From contig JBAYFO010000008.1 in the NCBI GenBank assembly GCA_041667115.1, positions 20,630 to 84,629 on the forward strand: a DNA stretch of 64,000 nucleotides, given 5' to 3'. The DNA comes from UBA1563 sp041667115 (lineage in GTDB: Bacteria > Bacteroidota > Ignavibacteria > Ignavibacteriales > Ignavibacteriaceae). Both the position numbers and the translations under genes were made by a program. A model generated the notes under the pieces. The model saw nothing but the letters and a program-made list of their open reading frames with translations, did no database searches and was not told where the DNA came from. Below are positions 33,434-42,724 of the stretch, piece by piece. The stretch's first letter is position 1. Every line of letters begins with the position of its first letter.

Positions 33434-34963
33434 ATGTTTGAGAAGGAAATACAATTCATAACCGATTTTAATCTGAATAAGATTAAAAAGCTCGGTTCAT
33501 TTTTTACGTTGGACGATCTGACGAAGGCGAAAGTCCACCCGGCAATTGTGCAGTATCTCTCTGCGGAGATTGATTATCTTATCTTTCTTGACCGGCAATC
33601 GTTATTACAAAAATCGGTTTTTGATTATAGTGGTCCCGAGATTGTAAAACATTTTTTAGCGATCAGCCAGGAAATTAAAAAAGCTAAACTCCTTCCTTAT
33701 GAGGAAGTAAAGAAAATAATTCAACAGGCAGTAACGTTTCAGTTAACGTATTTGCTTCGCCCGGTTTGGACGTTGAAAAAATTTATCTTTGATACAACGG
33801 AGGTTCGTTCTCAAGAAGAAGTTAAGTTGTTTTTCAATTACACTTATTTTTATGATTACTATAAAAAAATCTTTTTAACGATCCTTGAAAAGAAGCAACT
33901 GCTAACGATAAGCATTTATGAATTTGAAGCTTTACTCGAAAAGATTCAGGCACAGCTCCTCGAACAACAAATGAAGAATGTTTTTGAAAATGCTTTACTT
34001 GATACGGCGGAATTTCTTAATTCAGGTGAAGTCTCAAAGACTAAACTTTCAATTGAAACGCTGGAGATTTTCTTAAAAGATAAAAATCTTCAAAATCTGG
34101 TATTAAAAACAAGAAAATTTCTTTCTGCAGATCCGAAACAAAAATTTGAACTTTCGGAAATTAACGCTGCTCTTTTTAACCCGGCGTTTGTTGAGCATGA
34201 TGATGAGGAGTCGGCTAATACTCCAAAGGATGAAACGCAACTCGATATCTTCCAATCGGCGGAAGCCGCTTTAAATAAGGAAGATACAACGGCAGATGAA
34301 CTGCTGAAACCGAAAGAAGAAGCAGAACTCGAAGATGAACGGAGAGAGCTTGAAGAATTGGACGGCGTGGAGAATGAAGATCTTGTATTAGGAATGGATG
34401 ACGGCGCTGACAAAGAAATTCTTTTGCAAGAAGACGAAGATTTTCTTAAGGAAGAAGAGACCGAAGATGACGAGATAATCCCTGTTGAAGAGGCATTGGA
34501 CGGGATGGATTTTCTTGAACCGGATGCCGATGAGTTGCCACCGGCAAGAAGTGAAAAGAAACCGGATACCACAAGTGTTCCGTTTGAAAAATATTTTCAA
34601 GAGGAAATGAAAAAAAATGAAACTTTAATGAAAGAAGATCCTAGCTTTGAAAATGAAGAAGCACTTCACCCGGTTGATGAAACAATGGATGAAGAAGATG
34701 ATGAAGTAAGTGATAAACAGGAAATAGATATTTTCACTTATTTTACTACAAAAGAGACGATGAAGATTATCGGGGCAATTTTTAACCAGGACAGTTTGGA
34801 TTTTGTGAACACACTCGAGCGGATAACCGAATGTTCAAATGAAGATGAAGCAAATCAAATTTTAAAAGATGTTTTTCTTTCTTATCGCGTAAATTCAGTA
34901 GGAAAAGAAGCCACCATGCTTAAGGGAAAGATCGTACAATATTTTCGTGATAAGGAGTTCTAA
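33434..34963 (+). CDS. acidic hypothetical protein upstream of obgE
   Basis: 509 aa. Residues 1-245 are mostly helical and hydrophobic-charged with no membrane helix (YLLRPVWTLKKFIFDTTEVRSQ). Residues 255-430 are extremely Asp/Glu-rich and probably disordered. The final 80 residues (IDIFTYFTTKETMKIIGAIF..., ITECSNEDEANQILKDVFLS) form another helical domain. I do not recognise the family. Its stop overlaps the obgE start as TAATG, so it is translated with obgE and may be linked to ribosome assembly or envelope control, by location only. Confidence 0.7.
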   Translation: MFEKEIQFITDFNLNKIKKLGSFFTLDDLTKAKVHPAIVQYLSAEIDYLIFLDRQSLLQKSVFDYSGPEIVKHFLAISQEIKKAKLLPYEEVKKIIQQAVTFQLTYLLRPVWTLKKFIFDTTEVRSQEEVKLFFNYTYFYDYYKKIFLTILEKKQLLTISIYEFEALLEKIQAQLLEQQMKNVFENALLDTAEFLNSGEVSKTKLSIETLEIFLKDKNLQNLVLKTRKFLSADPKQKFELSEINAALFNPAFVEHDDEESANTPKDETQLDIFQSAEAALNKEDTTADELLKPKEEAELEDERRELEELDGVENEDLVLGMDDGADKEILLQEDEDFLKEEETEDDEIIPVEEALDGMDFLEPDADELPPARSEKKPDTTSVPFEKYFQEEMKKNETLMKEDPSFENEEALHPVDETMDEEDDEVSDKQEIDIFTYFTTKETMKIIGAIFNQDSLDFVNTLERITECSNEDEANQILKDVFLSYRVNSVGKEATMLKGKIVQYFRDKEF

Positions 34964-35970
34964 TGTTTATAGATTATGCACAAATTAATATATCAGCGGG
35001 TAAAGGGGGAGACGGCGCAATTACGTTTCGCCGTGAAAAATATGTTCCCAAAGGAGGTCCTTCAGGCGGTAACGGTGGAAAGGGAGGGGATGTTGTTCTG
35101 GTAGCAAACAGCAATCTCTCAACGTTGTTAGATTATCGGTACAAAAAAATATATACTGCCGAAGATGGAGCTGCCGGAGCGAATTCTCTCAAAGACGGAA
35201 GAAACGGAAAAGATATTCTTGTTCAGGTTCCGGTGGGGACAATAATCAAGGATGCAGAGACAGAAAAAATTCTGTATGACCTCAATAAAAACGGAATGAA
35301 GGTTGTTGTTGCAAAAGGGGGAAGAGGCGGCAAAGGGAATTCTAATTTTGCAACTTCAACAAATCAAACTCCACGTTTTGCTGAAGACGGCAAGCCCGGT
35401 GAAGAAATAAAAATTATTTTAGAATTAAAGTTGATAGCGGATATTGGGTTGGTCGGTTTTCCTAACGCGGGAAAATCAACGTTGATCTCTACAATTTCCG
35501 AAGCCAAACCGAAAATTGCAGATTATCCTTTTACTACACTTGAACCTAACCTGGGCATCGTTCGGTACAAAGAATATCAAAGTTTTACTGTTGCAGATAT
35601 TCCCGGCATTATTGAAGGAGCTTCCGAGGGAAAAGGGCTTGGACTTTTATTTCTCCGTCACATTGAAAGAACAGAAATTCTTTTATTTTTAATTGACAGT
35701 CAATCGGAAGATTATCAAAAAGATTTTTCAATTCTCCTTAAGGAATTGAAAACGCACAGTAAAATTCTTGCTCAAAAGAAAAAACTTATCAGCATTTCCA
35801 AAGCCGATCTGTTGACCGAAAAGGAAATTGAGAAATTGAAAAAGAAAAAATTCCGCGGAGCCGATTCTCCTACGATAGTTTTTTCTTCTGCAACACGGAA
35901 CGGGATTCCGGAACTTCTAGACTATCTTTGGAAAGAACTCACGCTATTACATAAAGAGGTGGAAGCATGA
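34963..35970 (+). CDS. obgE: Obg family GTPase
   Basis: 335 aa. The Gly-rich Obg domain comes first (ISAGKGGDGAITFRREKYVPKGGPSGGNGG), then the GTPase domain with G1 GFPNAGKST, G3 DIPGI, and ISKAD for G4. Obg binds the large ribosomal subunit and couples ribosome assembly to cell state. It overlaps by one base with the gene before and by four bases (ATGA) with the M48 peptidase gene. Confidence 0.97.
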   Translation: MFIDYAQINISAGKGGDGAITFRREKYVPKGGPSGGNGGKGGDVVLVANSNLSTLLDYRYKKIYTAEDGAAGANSLKDGRNGKDILVQVPVGTIIKDAETEKILYDLNKNGMKVVVAKGGRGGKGNSNFATSTNQTPRFAEDGKPGEEIKIILELKLIADIGLVGFPNAGKSTLISTISEAKPKIADYPFTTLEPNLGIVRYKEYQSFTVADIPGIIEGASEGKGLGLLFLRHIERTEILLFLIDSQSEDYQKDFSILLKELKTHSKILAQKKKLISISKADLLTEKEIEKLKKKKFRGADSPTIVFSSATRNGIPELLDYLWKELTLLHKEVEA

Positions 35971-36812
35971 AAAAAAACCTTCTAAATATTTTCTTATCAT
36001 TATTTTCGGCTGTCATCATCAGTTCTTGCAGCGGCAGTGGCGGATTCAATATGTTCTCTGATTCGGAGGACGTTAAACTCGGGCAGGACGTTTCGGCAGA
36101 AATGTTAAAAAACCAAGCCGAATACCCGGTGTTTAGAGGCGATCCATCAATTAAAAATTATATCGATCAACACGTTTTTCAACAAATTTTAGCTTCACCT
36201 AAAATTGCAAAGAGGAGTGTTTATAATTATAAAATAGAATTGATCGCCGACGACAATACTCTAAACGCCTTTGCGTTGCCGGGTGGAAACGTCTATATCT
36301 ACACAGGGCTATTAAAATTTCTTGATTCGGAAGCTGCTCTTGCAGGAGTTTTGGGACACGAAATTGCTCATGCTGAAAAAAGACACGCAACGCAACGGAT
36401 GACGAAATATTACGGAGTCCAATTTCTAGTCGGTATGGTGCTTGGGAGTCAACCAAATAAAATTGCCGAAGTTGCTTCTAATCTTTTTGTAGGATTAGCA
36501 TTTTTGGCAAACAGCAGATCGGATGAAGATGAAGCCGATAAATATTCTTTTGAATACCTTAAAGACACGCGCTTTTATCCCGGTGCGGTAAAATTCTTTT
36601 TTGAAGAAATGCGTGATGATGGACTTATCAGCTCAAAGAGTAATAAAGTTGCAACATTTCTTTCTACCCATCCTGATCCGGTTAATCGCATTGCAAAGAC
36701 CAATGAACGTCTGCAAGGTTCGGGAATTGTGATCAAAGATTGGAGATCGAACGATGCAAATCTTTTTAAAAGCGAATATGCGACAAATATCAAAAACAAA
36801 CTTTCTAAATAA
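35967..36812 (+). CDS. M48 family zinc metalloprotease, lipoprotein
   Basis: 281 aa. A lipoprotein signal ends in ISSCSGS, and the mature chain has the zinc motif HEIAHAEKRH (HExxH) with a downstream Glu in RSDEDEADKYSFEY. This is the arrangement of BepA/LoiP-like periplasmic proteases that remove misassembled outer-membrane proteins. STHPDPVNRI in the C-terminus is also typical. The gene overlaps obgE by 4 bases and sits 2 bases before the aldo/keto reductase gene. Confidence 0.92.
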   Translation: MKKNLLNIFLSLFSAVIISSCSGSGGFNMFSDSEDVKLGQDVSAEMLKNQAEYPVFRGDPSIKNYIDQHVFQQILASPKIAKRSVYNYKIELIADDNTLNAFALPGGNVYIYTGLLKFLDSEAALAGVLGHEIAHAEKRHATQRMTKYYGVQFLVGMVLGSQPNKIAEVASNLFVGLAFLANSRSDEDEADKYSFEYLKDTRFYPGAVKFFFEEMRDDGLISSKSNKVATFLSTHPDPVNRIAKTNERLQGSGIVIKDWRSNDANLFKSEYATNIKNKLSK

Positions 36813-36814
36813 GC

Positions 36815-37810
36815 ATGCAGTATAGAAAACTCGGAAAAACAAATTTATTAGTATCTGAAATTGGTTTTGGTTCATGGGCGCTCGGGGGTCCGGTAATGGC
36901 GGGTGATGTTCCGATCGGATGGGGCAAAGTTGATGACGACATTTCCAAGAAGGCAATCTTAAAAGCGTCCGAACTCGGGGTGAATTTTTTTGATACCGCC
37001 GATTTTTATGGGCTCGGTCATAGCGAAGAATTGTTCGGAAATGTTTTCGGCGGCAGGTGGAAAGACATTATGCTTGCTACTAAAGTCGGCAACACAATAC
37101 TGGATGACGGTTCGGCAGGTTTAAATTATTCTAAACAATATATCCTGAAGGCATGCGAGCAAAGTTTAAAGAGGCTAAATAAAGAAGTTATCGACGTCTA
37201 CCAATTGCATAGCGCGCGCATTCAACATCTTGAACAAGGTGAATGTATTGAAGCTATGGAACAGCTGCAGGCGGAAGGGAAAATTCGTTATTGGGGAATT
37301 TCGCTCAATACGTTTGAACCGCAGCAGGAAGCGAAGTTTTTTATTGAACATAAAATCGGGCATACGTTTCAAATTGCTTTCAGCATTATTAATCAAATTG
37401 CTTTGAAGGAAGTTTTTCCCCTGGCAGTTGAACATAATTATGGAATTATTGCCCGCGTTCCGCTCCATTTTGGGTTATTGACCGGGAAATTTTCAAAAGA
37501 AAAAGTCTTCCCGAAAAATGATCACCGGAGCAATAGATTAAATCCGGAATTGTTAAATCTTTCACTTGTTAAACTTAAAAAAGTTTTTGAATTAGCCGCA
37601 GCAAGAGGAATAGAACCGGTTGATTTTGCGATGCGGTTTATTTTAAGCCATGCAGGAGTTTCCACCATAATTCCCGGTATTAGAAATGAAGGGCAGGCAC
37701 TTGCAAACGTAAAGGAATTTGCTTCGCTTACAAGCGAAGACGTTGATTTTCTGCATTCCTATTACTCAAGCGATTTAGAACTCTTGATGGAAGCTTACAA
37801 AAAAGGATAA
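36815..37810 (+). CDS. aldo/keto reductase
   Basis: 331 aa. Family residues are present: NFFDTADFYGLGHSEELFG (Asp and Tyr of the active site), ATKVG (Lys) and DVYQLHS (His), then SIINQIAL and the cofactor-binding region STIIPGIRNEGQALANV. NADPH-dependent reduction of carbonyl compounds in the cytosol; the substrate is not known. It ends the obgE-M48-AKR group, with a terminator-like hairpin at 37818. Confidence 0.92.
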   Translation: MQYRKLGKTNLLVSEIGFGSWALGGPVMAGDVPIGWGKVDDDISKKAILKASELGVNFFDTADFYGLGHSEELFGNVFGGRWKDIMLATKVGNTILDDGSAGLNYSKQYILKACEQSLKRLNKEVIDVYQLHSARIQHLEQGECIEAMEQLQAEGKIRYWGISLNTFEPQQEAKFFIEHKIGHTFQIAFSIINQIALKEVFPLAVEHNYGIIARVPLHFGLLTGKFSKEKVFPKNDHRSNRLNPELLNLSLVKLKKVFELAAARGIEPVDFAMRFILSHAGVSTIIPGIRNEGQALANVKEFASLTSEDVDFLHSYYSSDLELLMEAYKKG

Positions 37811-37844
37811 AAAAAAAGTACCACAGTTTATTAATCTGTGGTAC
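37807..37844. terminator. hairpin between convergent genes
   Basis: GTACCACAG (37818-37826) pairs perfectly with CTGTGGTAC (37836-37844). The A-run at 37807-37817 is a T-run on the minus strand, so it should end the TerC transcript; on the plus strand it may also stop the AKR operon. Confidence 0.75.
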
Positions 37845-37864
37845 AAAGATAAAAGTCAAGGACA

Positions 37865-38614
37865 CTACTTATCAGCCAGTGGATTGCGAAGTTTAACCGG
37901 GACTACTTTTTTCCCTTTCGCTTTTAGATTTAGCATTTCAACAAGTAAAGAAAACGCCATCGAAAAATAGATATATCCTTTCGGGATGTGCTGATCGAAA
38001 CCTTCTGCAATTAAGGTTATTCCAATCAAGAGTAAAAAACTTAACGCAAGCATTTTTACCGTTGGATGGTCATTGACAAAAGCGCTGATCTTTCCAGAGA
38101 GAAAAAGCATAAAAATTACGGCAACAATAACAGCTGTAACCATCACCCAGATTTGATTAGCCATTCCGATTGCGGTAATTACGGAGTCAAGCGAAAAAAC
38201 GATATCAAGTAAAAGAATTTGCACGATTACTGCGGCAAAAGATGACTTTATCCTAAAATTTTCTTCTCCTTCCTCTCCTTCAAGTTTCTCATGGATTTCC
38301 CGGGTACTTTTTATTAGGAGAAAAATTCCTCCTGAAATAACAATAACGTCTTTCCCTGAAATTTCATTTCCCCAAAGAGTGAATAAGGGAAAGGTTAGTT
38401 TCATCAACAGAGTAAGCGATAGCAGGAGCAGTATTCTCGTGATCATAGCAAGCGAAAGCCCGGTAATTCTCGCTTTTTCCTGCATCGAAGCAGGTAGTTT
38501 CCCTGTCAGGATAGAAATAAAAACAATGTTGTCAATACCAAGTACAATTTCCAATAAAACCAATGTGAGTAGCGAAATAATGATTTGAAGGTCAAATCCC
38601 ATAGATAATACCAT
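37865..38614 (-). CDS. TerC family integral membrane protein
   Basis: 249 aa, with MGFDLQIIISLL as an equally possible start (four residues later). Seven helices; LLEIVLGIDNIVFISIL in the first part and LLDIVFSLDSVITAIGM in the second hold the paired Asp residues that mark TerC/Alx-type metal transport proteins. They are linked to manganese export and to metallation of secreted proteins. The Glu-rich loop IHEKLEGEEGEE fits. It is on the opposite strand to its neighbours. Confidence 0.9.
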   Translation of the reverse strand: MVLSMGFDLQIIISLLTLVLLEIVLGIDNIVFISILTGKLPASMQEKARITGLSLAMITRILLLLSLTLLMKLTFPLFTLWGNEISGKDVIVISGGIFLLIKSTREIHEKLEGEEGEENFRIKSSFAAVIVQILLLDIVFSLDSVITAIGMANQIWVMVTAVIVAVIFMLFLSGKISAFVNDHPTVKMLALSFLLLIGITLIAEGFDQHIPKGYIYFSMAFSLLVEMLNLKAKGKKVVPVKLRNPLADK

Positions 38615-38655
38615 TCTAAAAATGATTTAAAGATTTTAAGAATTATACGATAATT

Positions 38656-38686
38656 TTTGCTAAAATTGTAATGTTTAGTATATTTG
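38656..38686 (+). promoter_or_regulatory. Bacteroidota-type promoter for the tRNA gene
   Basis: TTTG (38656-38659), 19 bp, TATATTTG (38679-38686), 22 bp before the tRNA. This matches the TTTG-N19-TAnnTTTG consensus of the primary sigma factor of Bacteroidota. Confidence 0.7.
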
Positions 38687-38708
38687 GAAGCCATTTTTTG
38701 ACAACGAT

Positions 38709-38785
38709 GGCGGGGTAGCTCAGTAGGTTAGAGCAATGGAATCATAATCCATGTGTCGGGGGTTCGAATCCCTCCCCCGCTACCA
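38709..38785 (+). tRNA. tRNA with CAU anticodon (Met elongator or Ile-lysidine)
   Basis: Full cloverleaf: acceptor GGCGGGG / CCCCGCT, D stem GCTC/GAGC, anticodon stem ATGGA/TCCAT around loop ATCATAA (anticodon CAT), T arm GGGGG TTCGAAT CCCTC, encoded CCA. The G-C rich three pairs of initiator tRNA are absent. Which of Met or Ile2 cannot be decided; tilS in this window would modify the latter. Confidence 0.95.
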
Positions 38786-38808
38786 TTTTATACAGAAGAA
38801 AGGTGTTT

Positions 38809-39120
38809 ATGTATAGCGTTTTAATAGGAATCTCGGTTATCATATCAATTTTATTGATAGTTATTATTCTCATGCAGGCTAGTAAAGGTTCAGGTTTAGC
38901 CGGAACCTTTGGCGGATCAAATGTTGGTTCTGTTTTTGGAACAAGAAGAACGGCTGACTTTTTAAGCCAATCAACATGGTGGCTTGCAGGCGTGCTTGTG
39001 GTATTAGCAATAGTTGTAAATCTTTTTTTTCTTCCGACAGCAAAGAATGACACTACGAATAGTATCATTCAACAGGGCGGAAGACAAAGTGTTCCCACTA
39101 ATCCGGCTTTACCGCGATAA
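38809..39120 (+). CDS. secG: preprotein translocase subunit SecG
   Basis: 103 aa from ATG at 38809, chosen because GAAAGG lies 7 bp upstream; GTG at 38803 is in frame. Two transmembrane helices, the first (SVLIGISVIISILLIVIILM) followed by the family motif QASKGSGLAGTFGGSN and the second by FFLPTAKND. SecG helps the SecYEG channel move proteins across the inner membrane. It starts 24 bp behind the tRNA and is convergent with the PBP4 gene. Confidence 0.93.
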   Translation: MYSVLIGISVIISILLIVIILMQASKGSGLAGTFGGSNVGSVFGTRRTADFLSQSTWWLAGVLVVLAIVVNLFFLPTAKNDTTNSIIQQGGRQSVPTNPALPR

Positions 39121-39122
39121 TA

Positions 39123-40382
39123 TTAATTGCCGGATTTATATTTGAATCCGGCTAATTTTTCAATTATTTCGTCCTCAACTTCTCTATAATAGTTGCTACT
39201 CTTTTTTGAGAACTCAAAAATCATACTGATGATGAGATCATCTCCGTTATCTAACTTTAAATAACCGGATACGGAAGAAGCGCCGTTAAGCGTTCCTGTT
39301 TTTCCTCTAAAATTAACTTCAGCATTTGGTGTTTTCATCCGGTTTCTAAGCGTTCCGTCTGTACCGGCAGTGCTAAGCGAATTGTAAAAAGTATCGAAAT
39401 ACCTGATATCGAAATAGATTTTTTCCAACAACCCCGCAATAGCTCCAACAGAGACTTGATTGTTTCTGGAAAGCCCTGAACCGTCAACCACCTTAGTTCC
39501 CACTGAAGGAATGTCATTGTCGTACAGAAATTTATTGATTGTTTGCGCGGCGTAAAATGCCGAGCCTTCTTTCCCGGAAGAAACTGCGCCGACTATTTTA
39601 AAGAGGCATTCGGCTAAAAAGTTATCACTTCTTTTATTCACAACGCTTAGATAATCTTTTAATTTAATTGAATGAACGGCAAGTTCCTTTGCCGATTTTG
39701 GAGTTGCTCCTTTTTTATAAACGCCATCAACAGTTATCGAAGCCTCTTTCAATTTGTTCAAAACAATTTCTGCAATCTTAAGTGGAGGATTGGAAAAGAA
39801 TTCTGTTACCATCCTGTACTTTTTTCTACGGATCTTTTTTCTTACTTCATATTTGTTCCTGTCCAGCACCAGAGCGCTTACCGGCGGCAGAGAAACGGTC
39901 TTTGTCTCGTCTTCAATCCAATCTTGTCTTGAATAAACATCATCAAAAAAAGTATCGTCTCCAATTATATCGCCGGTTATTTCCGTAACACCTTTACGTT
40001 TTAGATCGGCGATCATTTTATCAAGATCGCTGCTGCTGAATAATCCGTTTCCGTACCCTTTTAAGTAAAGGTTTCCATCCAATCTTCTTTGATCATCATT
40101 CTTGGCATCGGTGAAAAATTTAGTTGAAAGTGAATAGCCGGGTCCTAAAAAATAAACCGCAACTACCGTGGTAAAGAGTTTTGTGTTTGAAGCCGGGATG
40201 AGAGGAACATTAGCATTGACTGCAAAGATCGTATCCTCTTTCATCGGGTTTAAGATGACAATTCCATAACGGGATTGAGGAGGAACTTTTTTAAGAATAT
40301 TTTCAATATCCTTTTTAATTGATTGTGCAGAAGCGGAAAGGATGTTTCCGAGTAGTAGTATAGCTAAAATAAGTTTTTTCAT
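39123..40382 (-). CDS. dacB: D-alanyl-D-alanine carboxypeptidase / endopeptidase, PBP4 class
   Basis: 419 aa with a signal peptide (ends near SASAQ). The three serine-peptidase motifs are PASNTKLFTT (SxxK), KRSDNFLA (SxN as SDN) and RGKTGTLNGA (KTG). Between them lies the extra PBP4 domain. It trims or cuts peptidoglycan cross-links in the periplasm. It is about 50 residues shorter than E. coli PBP4 but complete in motifs. Confidence 0.92.
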   Translation of the reverse strand: MKKLILAILLLGNILSASAQSIKKDIENILKKVPPQSRYGIVILNPMKEDTIFAVNANVPLIPASNTKLFTTVVAVYFLGPGYSLSTKFFTDAKNDDQRRLDGNLYLKGYGNGLFSSSDLDKMIADLKRKGVTEITGDIIGDDTFFDDVYSRQDWIEDETKTVSLPPVSALVLDRNKYEVRKKIRRKKYRMVTEFFSNPPLKIAEIVLNKLKEASITVDGVYKKGATPKSAKELAVHSIKLKDYLSVVNKRSDNFLAECLFKIVGAVSSGKEGSAFYAAQTINKFLYDNDIPSVGTKVVDGSGLSRNNQVSVGAIAGLLEKIYFDIRYFDTFYNSLSTAGTDGTLRNRMKTPNAEVNFRGKTGTLNGASSVSGYLKLDNGDDLIISMIFEFSKKSSNYYREVEDEIIEKLAGFKYKSGN

Positions 40383-40467
40383 AATTCAATGGTTAAAATA
40401 ACAGAAAATAGATTATATTAAGACCCCAATTAATAAACAGAATTTTATTCACTAATCAAAATGTTTT

Positions 40468-41283
40468 ATGGAAAAATTTAAAGCCTACGAAAAATTAGAA
40501 TTTCTTCACTCAGCAGACGCAAGGGTTGTAAGAATACTCTCCGAATATCTGGAACCGGCAGCCCGCTTCAAAAAATTTAATATTCTTGATACCATCGTTT
40601 TTTTTGGTTCTGCGCGGCTTCGGTCAAAAAAGGAAGCGTCAAAAGAATACAGCAAAATTAAAGCTTCTGATCCCAAAACCACCCCTAATTTTGTTCAAAA
40701 ATTGCGCGCAGCTCAACAGCATGTTGAAATGTCTAAATATTATGAAGATGCTGTGAATCTCTCTAAAAAAATTACAACATGGTCTATGGACTTAGGGCTA
40801 GACAGTAACCGGTTCATTATCAGTACCGGTGGCGGTCCAGGAATTATGGAAGCTGCAAATAAAGGGGCAAAACAAGCAGGCGGCTATTCAGTCGGTTTGA
40901 ATATTTCCATTCCATTTGAACAATTTGTAAATAAGTACGTCACTCCGCAATTAAGTTTTGAATTTCACTATTTCTTTATGCGGAAATTCTGGTTTGCTTA
41001 TCTTGCGAAAGCACTTATAGTTTTTCCTGGTGGGTTCGGAACAATGGATGAATTTTTTGAGATGGTTACCCTTGTGCAAACAGGGAAAATTAAAAAGAAT
41101 TTACTCATCATCGTTTATGACGAAAAATATTGGAAGAATCTCATCAATTTTGATGCACTGGTAGAAACAGGAATGATAAGTAAAGAGGATCTAAATTTAT
41201 TTTCTTTTTGCAACACACCGGAAGAAGCCATGAGTTGTGTGGCTAAGCATTTTGAGAAATATTATTTAAAGAAGAAGAGTTAA
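40468..41283 (+). CDS. LOG family protein (Rossmann-like nucleotide phosphoribohydrolase)
   Basis: 271 aa. The LOG motifs FFGSAR, STGGGPGIMEAANKGAKQAGG and FPGGFGTMDEFFEM (PGGxGTxxE) are present. Such proteins hydrolyse nucleoside monophosphates to base and ribose-5-phosphate, as in cytokinin activation in plants, and have a salvage role in bacteria. The N-terminal extension of about 45 residues is of the longer bacterial subfamily. Convergent with rpsU. Confidence 0.9.
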   Translation: MEKFKAYEKLEFLHSADARVVRILSEYLEPAARFKKFNILDTIVFFGSARLRSKKEASKEYSKIKASDPKTTPNFVQKLRAAQQHVEMSKYYEDAVNLSKKITTWSMDLGLDSNRFIISTGGGPGIMEAANKGAKQAGGYSVGLNISIPFEQFVNKYVTPQLSFEFHYFFMRKFWFAYLAKALIVFPGGFGTMDEFFEMVTLVQTGKIKKNLLIIVYDEKYWKNLINFDALVETGMISKEDLNLFSFCNTPEEAMSCVAKHFEKYYLKKKS

Positions 41284-41295
41284 AAGTAAGGGTAT

Positions 41296-41331
41296 AAAAA
41301 AAGCCATCTCGATTGTCGGGATGGCTTTTTT
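41296..41331. terminator. bidirectional terminator between LOG and rpsU genes
   Basis: AAAAAGCCATC ... GATGGCTTTTTT: a 7-bp CG-rich stem with an A-run and a T-run on either side, which can end transcription from both strands. Confidence 0.9.
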
Positions 41332-41332
41332 A

Positions 41333-41524
41333 TTAATCCATATCATCATTTCGTTGAGCTCTGCGAGTAGCTTTAATTCTTTCCAATCGTTTTTTTACCG
41401 AAGGTTTAACAAAAAAAGTTCGCTTTTTAAATTCTTTCAGAATGCCTGAGCGTTCATATTTCTTTTTGAATCTTTTAAGAGCTTTATCTATTGATTCGTT
41501 TTCCGAAATAGTAATTCCTACCAA
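41333..41524 (-). CDS. rpsU: 30S ribosomal protein S21
   Basis: 63 aa: GITISENESIDKALKRFKKK ... RRTFF-like FKKRTFFVKPSVKKRLERIK and a basic tail, the bS21 layout. It helps 30S subunits start translation. It lies 27 bp behind the small zinc protein gene and shares the strand with the sigma factor gene. Confidence 0.95.
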   Translation of the reverse strand: MVGITISENESIDKALKRFKKKYERSGILKEFKKRTFFVKPSVKKRLERIKATRRAQRNDDMD

Positions 41525-41551
41525 TTAATTCACCTCAATTCCCGGGTAGCT

Positions 41552-41929
41552 TTAATGAGTTTCAAGTAATTTTTTTAATCCTAATTTTTGAAATTCAACC
41601 GTAATTGAGCCTTTTCCATTAGAAAGCGAGGTCTTGGAAGTAACAATTCCGAAGTCATCCCAGGTTTTATGGTAAATAGTTTCTCCAACGTTAAACGTTT
41701 TATCGGGAGAATAGTCGATTGAATTTTCTAGTACAATTAAATCGATTTTATGTTTAGAATCTCTCACAATAGAAACGGTTTCGATCAGGAGAATTTGCTT
41801 GCACTTTTTGCACTTTGCCCATTCTTTACCTTCGTGTTCTACGGATGAAAAGACTTCGCCCGTAAGTTCCATTTTTGTAATTGCATTGCAGAATTTGCAA
41901 AATGCTTCGATGTTTTTAACTTTTGCCAT
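41552..41929 (-). CDS. small zinc-ribbon protein with CarD/DUF3553-like end
   Basis: 125 aa. Two CxxC pairs (CKFCNAIT and CKKCKQ) form a zinc ribbon. The second half has YSPDKTFNVGETIYHKTWDDFGIVTSK, which is the pattern of CarD- or Tudor-like domains that bind RNA polymerase or nucleic acid (VGxxVxHxxFGxGxV). A regulatory role is plausible. It is between the sigma factor and rpsU genes on the same strand. Confidence 0.7.
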   Translation of the reverse strand: MAKVKNIEAFCKFCNAITKMELTGEVFSSVEHEGKEWAKCKKCKQILLIETVSIVRDSKHKIDLIVLENSIDYSPDKTFNVGETIYHKTWDDFGIVTSKTSLSNGKGSITVEFQKLGLKKLLETH

Positions 41930-42157
41930 AAAATCTTATTTATTAAGTGTCTAAATATATTGATTTATCGAAGGATTTGCAAAAATATTATTCTCTTAAA
42001 TCAACAACCGGCTATTTTACTATGAAATAGGCGAAAATTAACCGGTTTTTTTGTCTTCCGCCCGGAATTATGCATTATTCAGTCCGATGAAAACTTGCCT
42101 TTCCCCTTGAATAAAGAAAGAGCCTCCATTAAATGAAGCTACTTTTCTCTTAAAAAC

Positions 42158-42724
42158 TTATTCTTTATCAATATATCCTTTATTATCTGCGTAGTTATAC
42201 AATTTTGAATAAAGCATTTTTCGTGCCCTGTGTAAACGGGAACGAACGGTTCCTACCGGGCAATCGATGAAATCCGCAATTTCGTCATACGTGAATCCTT
42301 CAATATCGGAAAGGATAACCACAGTTCTGAAATCCTCCGGCAGCGTTTGGATAGCTTCGGAAACTTCATCATCCAAAAGATTATCAAAAATTTCTTTTTC
42401 AAGGTGAGAATCATCTGTGTTTGAGGGTTTCGCCGATTCGTAAAAATTCTCAACATCCTCATAATCAACTTTGTTGGGTTCTTTTTTCTGTTTCCGGTAA
42501 GCGTTGATGAAGGTATTTTTTAAGATCCTGAAAAGCCATGCTTTGCAATTAGTCCCTCTTTCAAATTTATCGAAAAAACGAAAAGCTCTAAGGTAAGTTT
42601 CCTGCACCAGGTCGTTGGCATCATCCTCGTTCCCGGTCATCCGTATGGCAAAATTTAACAAAGCATCCATATGCGGGATGGCTTCTTTATTAAACTCTTC
42701 GTAAAACTCGGAGGATTTATTCAT
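42158..42724 (-). CDS. ECF-type RNA polymerase sigma factor (RpoE-like)
   Basis: 188 aa. Sigma region 2 is MDALLNFAIRMTGNEDDANDLVQETYLRAF...FKAWLFRI-like (KAWLFRILKNTFINAYRK), and region 4 is LPEDFRTVVILSDIEGFTYDEIADFIDCPVGTVRSRLHRAR. There is no adjacent anti-sigma factor gene, so it may be constitutive or controlled elsewhere, as for the SigE-like factors in Bacteroidota and Chlorobi. It directs transcription of a stress or envelope regulon. Confidence 0.93.
   Translation of the reverse strand: MNKSSEFYEEFNKEAIPHMDALLNFAIRMTGNEDDANDLVQETYLRAFRFFDKFERGTNCKAWLFRILKNTFINAYRKQKKEPNKVDYEDVENFYESAKPSNTDDSHLEKEIFDNLLDDEVSEAIQTLPEDFRTVVILSDIEGFTYDEIADFIDCPVGTVRSRLHRARKMLYSKLYNYADNKGYIDKE

Noticed and set aside
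41960..42060. Terminator with AACCGG/CCGGTT and a T-run
   Set aside because: The T-run points along the plus strand but no plus-strand gene ends there; the stem is only six bases.
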